From Methanogranum sp963676045 (GTDB taxonomy: Archaea > Thermoplasmatota > Thermoplasmata > Methanomassiliicoccales > Methanomethylophilaceae), in NCBI GenBank assembly GCA_963676045.1, contig OY780938.1, forward strand, positions 372,001 through 436,000: DNA of 64,000 nt, in the 5' to 3' direction. Shown piece after piece: positions 60,613-64,000 of the stretch. The notes beneath the pieces were generated by a model that made no database searches, was not told where the DNA came from, and saw only the letters and a list, made by a program, of their open reading frames with translations. The position numbers and the translations under genes are program-made. How positions within the stretch are numbered: position 1 is the stretch's first letter; each line of letters opens with the position of its first letter.

Positions 60613-61032
60613 TCAATCCTCTTCAAGTTTTGGAACAAACCCCTCATCGGCTGGCGAGACTGCACGTCTGATTCCCCTGAGCAACAATATGTGTGCAGTG
60701 ACTCCGATCCCTACTGATATAACGATGACGATCATCAAGATGTTATCGCGCATAAGGTACATCGATATCGATAAAAGTGACCATAGGAACAATATGCTGA
60801 GGACCTTTGTCCTTTTTGATACCCCTGTCTTTTTCTGATAATTATTTATGAATTCCCCGAAATAGGGGGACTTTGACAACCAGTTGTACATGCGTTCACT
60901 GCTGCTGCTGAAACAAATTGCCGCCGCCAGTATGAAAGGGGTCGTTGGCAGAAGAGGGAGGAATATCCCTATAGCGCCCAGCGCAGTGCATATCAAACCC
61001 AAGAATAACATGATCGCTTTCTTGATCCCCAT
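60613..61032 (-). CDS. DUF454 (YbaN) family membrane protein
   Basis: 139 residues with three membrane helices. The family opening GLICTALGAIGIFLPLLPTTPFILAAAICFSSSSERMYNWL is clear. The function is unknown. The start ATG 61032 follows AGGTGAGAT. It converges on the NimA-like gene. The 257 bases between its start and the next gene hold only AT-rich promoter sequence as far as I can see. Confidence 0.88.
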   Translation of the reverse strand: MGIKKAIMLFLGLICTALGAIGIFLPLLPTTPFILAAAICFSSSSERMYNWLSKSPYFGEFINNYQKKTGVSKRTKVLSILFLWSLLSISMYLMRDNILMIVIVISVGIGVTAHILLLRGIRRAVSPADEGFVPKLEED

Positions 61033-61289
61033 ATCTCACCTTTCAATGGCCAGCGGATCATATGCCTCAAGATCGTCGATCGAACACGATAGCATCGAAC
61101 TCATTGATTATAGGTACCAAGAAGTGATGATTTAATGCTTTTTGATCGGTCCGATATTATTCTTGATACGAACCATCCAAAATCCAAAAATGTTCTAATT
61201 TAAGATTTGTACATTGTTAATTCAGATATTGTTCAAGTATTGCATGGCCTTCCATAATGATTTAATTATCTGAGATGATATTATCGATC

Positions 61290-61760
61290 ATGGAGCCTAG
61301 GATGAAGAAGTACAGTCTGACCAAAATAGATTCGGAATTGCTGCTGATCAGATCCGAAACCGGTGTAATCGCCACTCTGAACGATGATGGCAGTCCATAT
61401 GCATTACCGGTCAATTACATCTATCTCGAAGGAAAGATCTACATCCACGGACGTGCCAAAGGACAAAAGATATCCAATATCGTTAAGGACCCTAGATGCA
61501 GTTTTACTGTCTTCAATGAAGAGGGATATAATTACGAAGGGGAAACGGCCTGCGATACGGAAACGGATTTCGAGAGCGTCGTGGTGCAAGGTACGGCCCG
61601 CATCTTGGAGGACCATCAGATGAAATCCATTGTCCTCAGAGCAATAGCTGACAAGTATGGAAGAGAGGGCGTAGAAATGCCGATAGAAAGGGTTGCCATG
61701 ACAGGAGTGGTGGAGATGACCCCGTTGTCCATCACAGGCAAATATCATCAAGGTCCATGA
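61290..61760 (+). CDS. Pyridoxamine 5'-phosphate oxidase-like (NimA-type) flavoprotein, paralogue
   Basis: About 156 residues, a split-barrel flavoprotein closely related to the one at 60135: TGVIATLNDDGSPYALPVNYIYLEGKIYIHGRAKGQKISNIVKDPRCSF, with ITGK near the end. A central insertion (EEGYNYEGETACDTETDF) differs. A tandem duplication of the two genes around the DUF454 gene is likely. The start may be 61275, 61290 or 61302; I chose the ATG at 61290. Confidence 0.8.
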   Translation: MEPRMKKYSLTKIDSELLLIRSETGVIATLNDDGSPYALPVNYIYLEGKIYIHGRAKGQKISNIVKDPRCSFTVFNEEGYNYEGETACDTETDFESVVVQGTARILEDHQMKSIVLRAIADKYGREGVEMPIERVAMTGVVEMTPLSITGKYHQGP

Positions 61761-61814
61761 ACGTGGAAATTTTTTTCCCATGGCCTCTCGTCATTCTTTG
61801 TGATAAGCGGCCAT

Positions 61815-62054
61815 CTATGATTCCATAGGCTTACGGCCATAGCCGCTCAACACATCATTATTGTCAAGTTTGAAATCTGGACCATATGCCACTTCCCAAT
61901 AATGGTTGTCTGGATCCGAGAAATATGAACGATGTACTTCCCAAAATACGTTTTGATGTTCTTTCTCCATCTTCGCCAGTCTTTCTAACCCTTCCAACGA
62001 AGTACTTGACCTATCCTCATCCTTCGCCATATGCTCAAGTGTGACATCATCCAA
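61815..62054 (-). pseudogene. Remnant of a glyoxalase/VOC-family gene
   Basis: An open frame of 79 codons matching only the C-terminal part of a VOC (glyoxalase-like) protein: YFSDPDNHYWEVAYGPDFKLDNND corresponds to the FxDPDGHxWEVAxNP end of the family. A complete protein needs about 40-50 more residues before it. The frame is closed by TAA 30 bases upstream and no matching N-terminal half is present in any frame. It starts only with TTG and has no ribosome site. It ends with TAG, the only such stop in the window, as expected of a sequence no longer under selection. Confidence 0.7.
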
Positions 62055-62164
62055 AATATGATGATTCTGATTTTTGATGTGGGTTTATATCAATAAATTG
62101 GTGGTTTTTTATCGTTTGGCAACTGTAATATACTGACAAAGCATAGATACATCCGGTGGATTGA

Positions 62165-63253
62165 ATGGATCAAAGCTTATTATTGGTCATAGCGGTCCTT
62201 GTCATAGTCGCAGTCATCGTATCCGCATTCAGCGGTGTCAAGATCGTGCAGCCTTATGAACAAGCGATATACATGAGATTGGGAAAATTCGTTCGCGTAC
62301 TCAACCAAGGTCTGAACATCGTATGTCCATTGATCAACAAGGTCGTGAAACTGGACCTTCGTACGGAGGTCATGGATGTACCGAAGCAGGAGGTCATCAC
62401 CAAAGATAATTCCCCTGTGAACGTGGATGCGGTCATATACATAAAGGTAACAGACCCCAAGAGCGCATTCTTCGAGGTAACTGATTACCGTCTCGCAACC
62501 GTCAATCTCGCACAGACGACACTTCGTTCTGTGATCGGAGAGATGGAACTCGATGAGATACTCTCAAGCAGAGAGAGGATAAACATACAGCTGAGAGACA
62601 CGCTGGATGAGAGCACGGACAAATGGGGCGTGAGGGTCGAGACCGTGGAGATCAAAGAGGTCGACCCCGCATTGAAGGTAAAAGCATCCATGGAGGACCA
62701 GACGTCCGCTGAAAGGAAGAGGCGCGCCGCGATATTGGAGGCCGACGGTCTCAAAAGGGCCGCGATATTGGAAGCTGAAGGTAAGAAGAAATCGAGGATA
62801 CTCGAGGCCGAAGGTCTCAGACAATCGATGATACTGGAAGCTGAAGGTAAGAGATTGGCCACGATATTGGAGGGTCAAGGAGAGGCTCAGAGGTTGCGTA
62901 TAATGTCAGTAGGTGCCGCCACAATGGATTCCAAGGCATTATCAGTACTTTCAATGGAGACCTTGCAGAAGATAGGCCAGGGAGAGTCCTCGAAGATATT
63001 CTTCCCGATGGAGCTCACCAGATTGGTAGACGGCATATCGGATTACATCGGATCTGCTCAAAAGGTCCCCGACAGACAGATCTCGGATACAGATAGCATA
63101 AGGAGGGATATCGGCGACCCTGACGACATATTGGGTCCGATACCCAATCAGGAAGATATCAGACGTGAGACGGAGGAGATCAAGAAGAACGTAGAGAACG
63201 AGATCTCCGAATCCAACAGCATAGCGCAATCTGTGAAGACCACGAAGTCATAA
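62165..63253 (+). CDS. SPFH/Band 7 (stomatin-like) membrane protein
   Basis: 362 residues. One N-terminal membrane helix (residues 5-22), the SPFH domain with IVQPYEQAIYMRLGKFVRVLNQGLN and EVDPALKVKASMEDQTSAERKRRA, then a coiled-coil region with five 11-residue repeats of the ILEAEG type, and a charged, flexible end. It forms large ring oligomers that organise membrane microdomains or control proteases. An NfeD gene follows, its usual partner. The ATG lies behind GGTGGATTGA. Confidence 0.9.
   Translation: MDQSLLLVIAVLVIVAVIVSAFSGVKIVQPYEQAIYMRLGKFVRVLNQGLNIVCPLINKVVKLDLRTEVMDVPKQEVITKDNSPVNVDAVIYIKVTDPKSAFFEVTDYRLATVNLAQTTLRSVIGEMELDEILSSRERINIQLRDTLDESTDKWGVRVETVEIKEVDPALKVKASMEDQTSAERKRRAAILEADGLKRAAILEAEGKKKSRILEAEGLRQSMILEAEGKRLATILEGQGEAQRLRIMSVGAATMDSKALSVLSMETLQKIGQGESSKIFFPMELTRLVDGISDYIGSAQKVPDRQISDTDSIRRDIGDPDDILGPIPNQEDIRRETEEIKKNVENEISESNSIAQSVKTTKS
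62726..62890 (+). repeat. Five 33-base tandem repeats inside the SPFH gene
   Basis: Five degenerate 33-base units each encode 11 residues with the pattern AAILEAEGxxx (ADG, AEG, AEG, AEG, GQG variants). An 11-residue period matches a right-handed coiled coil. The reverse strand shows the same period. Confidence 0.75.
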
Positions 63254-63313
63254 TTCTGACATCAATAAACCTCTTTCCCCATTATTTAAGTATCTCGTCA
63301 ATGATTAAGGAAC

Positions 63314-63757
63314 ATGGACCCCGTCGATCTAGCTTTGATATTGGTCATAATCGGAATAGTTCTGATCATAGTCGAGGCTCTTAGTCCGGGTATATATATG
63401 ATAATACCAGGTACCGTATTGCTTGTGTTGGGTCTGATCGGCTGGGCATTCCCTGATTTCTTGATGACATGGAAGTCGCCTTTGGTAGCTTTGGTCGTGG
63501 CTGTGCCGATAACGATCCTGACCGTATGGGGTTATAGATATCTTGGTAGACCAGAACCACCTTCCACGACGGTCATGGATTCATTGATCGGAAGGACTGG
63601 AAAGGTAACGGTGGCCATCGTTCCAGGAAGCATGAAGGGCAAAGTGAGGATAAGTTCCGATGTCTGGAGTGCTGAGGCCGACGAGGAGATCCCGATAGGT
63701 GAAGAAATCATTGTGGATTCAAGTTCAGGCGTTCATGTTCATGTGAAGAGGAAATGA
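63314..63757 (+). CDS. NfeD-family membrane protein
   Basis: 147 residues. Two to three hydrophobic segments (about 4-24, 26-48, 58-75) precede a C-terminal OB-fold domain (SLIGRTGKVTVAIVPGSMKGKVRISSDVWSAEADEEIPIG). It lacks the serine-protease domain of long NfeD proteins. Short NfeD proteins partner with SPFH proteins, whose gene is 60 bases upstream. AAGGA lies just before the ATG. Confidence 0.88.
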   Translation: MDPVDLALILVIIGIVLIIVEALSPGIYMIIPGTVLLVLGLIGWAFPDFLMTWKSPLVALVVAVPITILTVWGYRYLGRPEPPSTTVMDSLIGRTGKVTVAIVPGSMKGKVRISSDVWSAEADEEIPIGEEIIVDSSSGVHVHVKRK

Positions 63758-63828
63758 GTTCGGGTCTATAGACCGTGCACATTTCAATAGTTAGTTTTAT
63801 TTCCTCTGAAGTTCGTACTTCAATATGC

Positions 63829-63879
63829 CTATGGATAAATCGTAGAAGAGGCCAAGGCATCTCCATTACAGATCCATAG
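63829..63879 (+). repeat. Inverted repeat upstream of rubredoxin-like gene
   Basis: CTATGGAT (63829-63836) and ATCCATAG (63872-63879) are perfect eight-base arms 35 bases apart, ending 12 bases before the ATG at 63892. A separate palindrome GGTCTATAGACC lies at 63763-63774, just after nfeD. Either could be a leader hairpin or operator. Confidence 0.3.
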
Positions 63880-63891
63880 ACGGGGGCATAT

Positions 63892-64000
63892 ATGAAATGG
63901 AAATGTACTGTATGTGGTCATATTCACGAAGGCGATGAGCCGCCTGAGCAATGCCCTGTATGTGGTTCACCAAAAGATGTGTTCATACAGGTATCGGATG
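63892..64000 (+). CDS. Rubredoxin-like domain protein (N-terminal part, cut by window edge)
   Basis: The first 36 residues carry an Fe(Cys)4 motif: WKCTVCGHIHEGDEPPEQCPVCGSPKDVF, with CxxC pairs at residues 5-8 and 20-23. That is the spacing of the short rubredoxin domain seen at the end of rubrerythrins or the start of flavoproteins, not of a free rubredoxin, which is longer between the pairs. The gene runs past the window, so the rest is unknown. Confidence 0.7.
   Translation, partial: MKWKCTVCGHIHEGDEPPEQCPVCGSPKDVFIQVSD

Noticed and set aside
61815..62090. Pyrrolysine read-through joining two halves of a VOC gene
   Set aside because: The upstream frame is closed by TAA, not TAG, and no N-terminal half is present.
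62726..62890. CRISPR-like direct repeats
   Set aside because: The 33-base units are adjacent without spacers, diverge in third positions, and encode a coiled coil inside a gene.
1..64000. Insertion sequences, integrases, phage genes or CRISPR arrays
   Set aside because: I found no transposase, recombinase, phage structural gene, cas gene or spaced repeats on either strand.

Overview
The window comes from an archaeon, most probably a methanogen of the order Methanomassiliicoccales (Thermoplasmata). Archaeal information-processing genes show the domain: RfcL with a PCNA-binding tail, SRP54, a 7S SRP RNA, eIF6, ribosomal proteins L31e, L39e and S19e, a PDCD5-like protein, Taw1, TrmY and class I HMG-CoA reductase. 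A methanogenesis-marker-2 gene, MptE and a CobN-type chelatase point to a methanogen. Every one of the 72 intact coding regions whose stop I read ends in TGA (57) or TAA (15), and none in TAG. That is what one expects where UAG is reserved for pyrrolysine. The only TAG stop ends a broken gene remnant. Shine-Dalgarno sequences of the GGTGAT/GGAGG type and AT-rich TATA boxes are easy to see; some genes look leaderless.

Layout. 1-1353: end of an ABC ATPase and its permease. 1394-8498: a metal-chelatase locus, cobN plus two AAA+ subunits (a ChlI-ChlD fusion and a stand-alone ChlI), the last two divergent around a palindrome-rich promoter region. 8576-9256: an AhpD-like protein and two tiny membrane ORFs. 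9302-15735: a tightly overlapping trp operon, trpE-G-D-C-(F-B fusion)-A, with an array of CATCAAT heptamers upstream. 15978-18299: a NifX/NafY-like protein convergent with htpG (bacterial-type Hsp90, rare in archaea). 18571-23025: an accessory stretch holding an egghead-like glycosyltransferase, three tiny unknown proteins, and an operon of an HxlR regulator, a Cys-rich HPr-kinase-like ATPase and a membrane protein.

23109-32445: redox flavoproteins, YjbQ, DUF1294, taw1, rfcL, a zinc-ribbon membrane protein, an ABC ATPase, a sodium:solute symporter with a 41-residue companion protein, SRP RNA, methanogenesis marker 2 and a winged-helix-like protein. 32446-32787 holds a repeat cluster and a probable unassigned structured RNA. 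32788-38885: site-2 protease, DUF373-mptE, a metallo-beta-lactamase-fold protein and the S19e-PDCD5-L39e-L31e-eIF6 operon. 39188-46768: zinc-ribbon protein, rubrerythrin, TPR protein, two peroxiredoxins, a Cys-rich ArsR regulator, hmgA and pheT. 46763-53266: one long overlapping minus-strand run, srp54-trmY-DUF2116-coaD/DUF84-glcD-etfB-etfA. 53452-64000: copper ATPase and chaperone, a coiled-coil protein, purB, tRNA-Ala(CGC), mntP, three small flavin split-barrel proteins, a VOC remnant, an SPFH/NfeD pair and the start of a rubredoxin-like gene.

The theme is an anaerobe's core genome with several oxygen-defence and redox genes (rubrerythrin, two peroxiredoxins, AhpD-like and split-barrel flavoproteins, rubredoxin-like), an Etf/FAD-dehydrogenase module, and metal handling (chelatase, CopA/CopZ, MntP). 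I see no CRISPR array, insertion sequence, integrase or phage gene. The least explained items are the structured RNA at 32631-32777, the HxlR/HPr-kinase-like/membrane operon, the duplicated Cys-bearing chelatase AAA+ subunits and the tiny ORFs.
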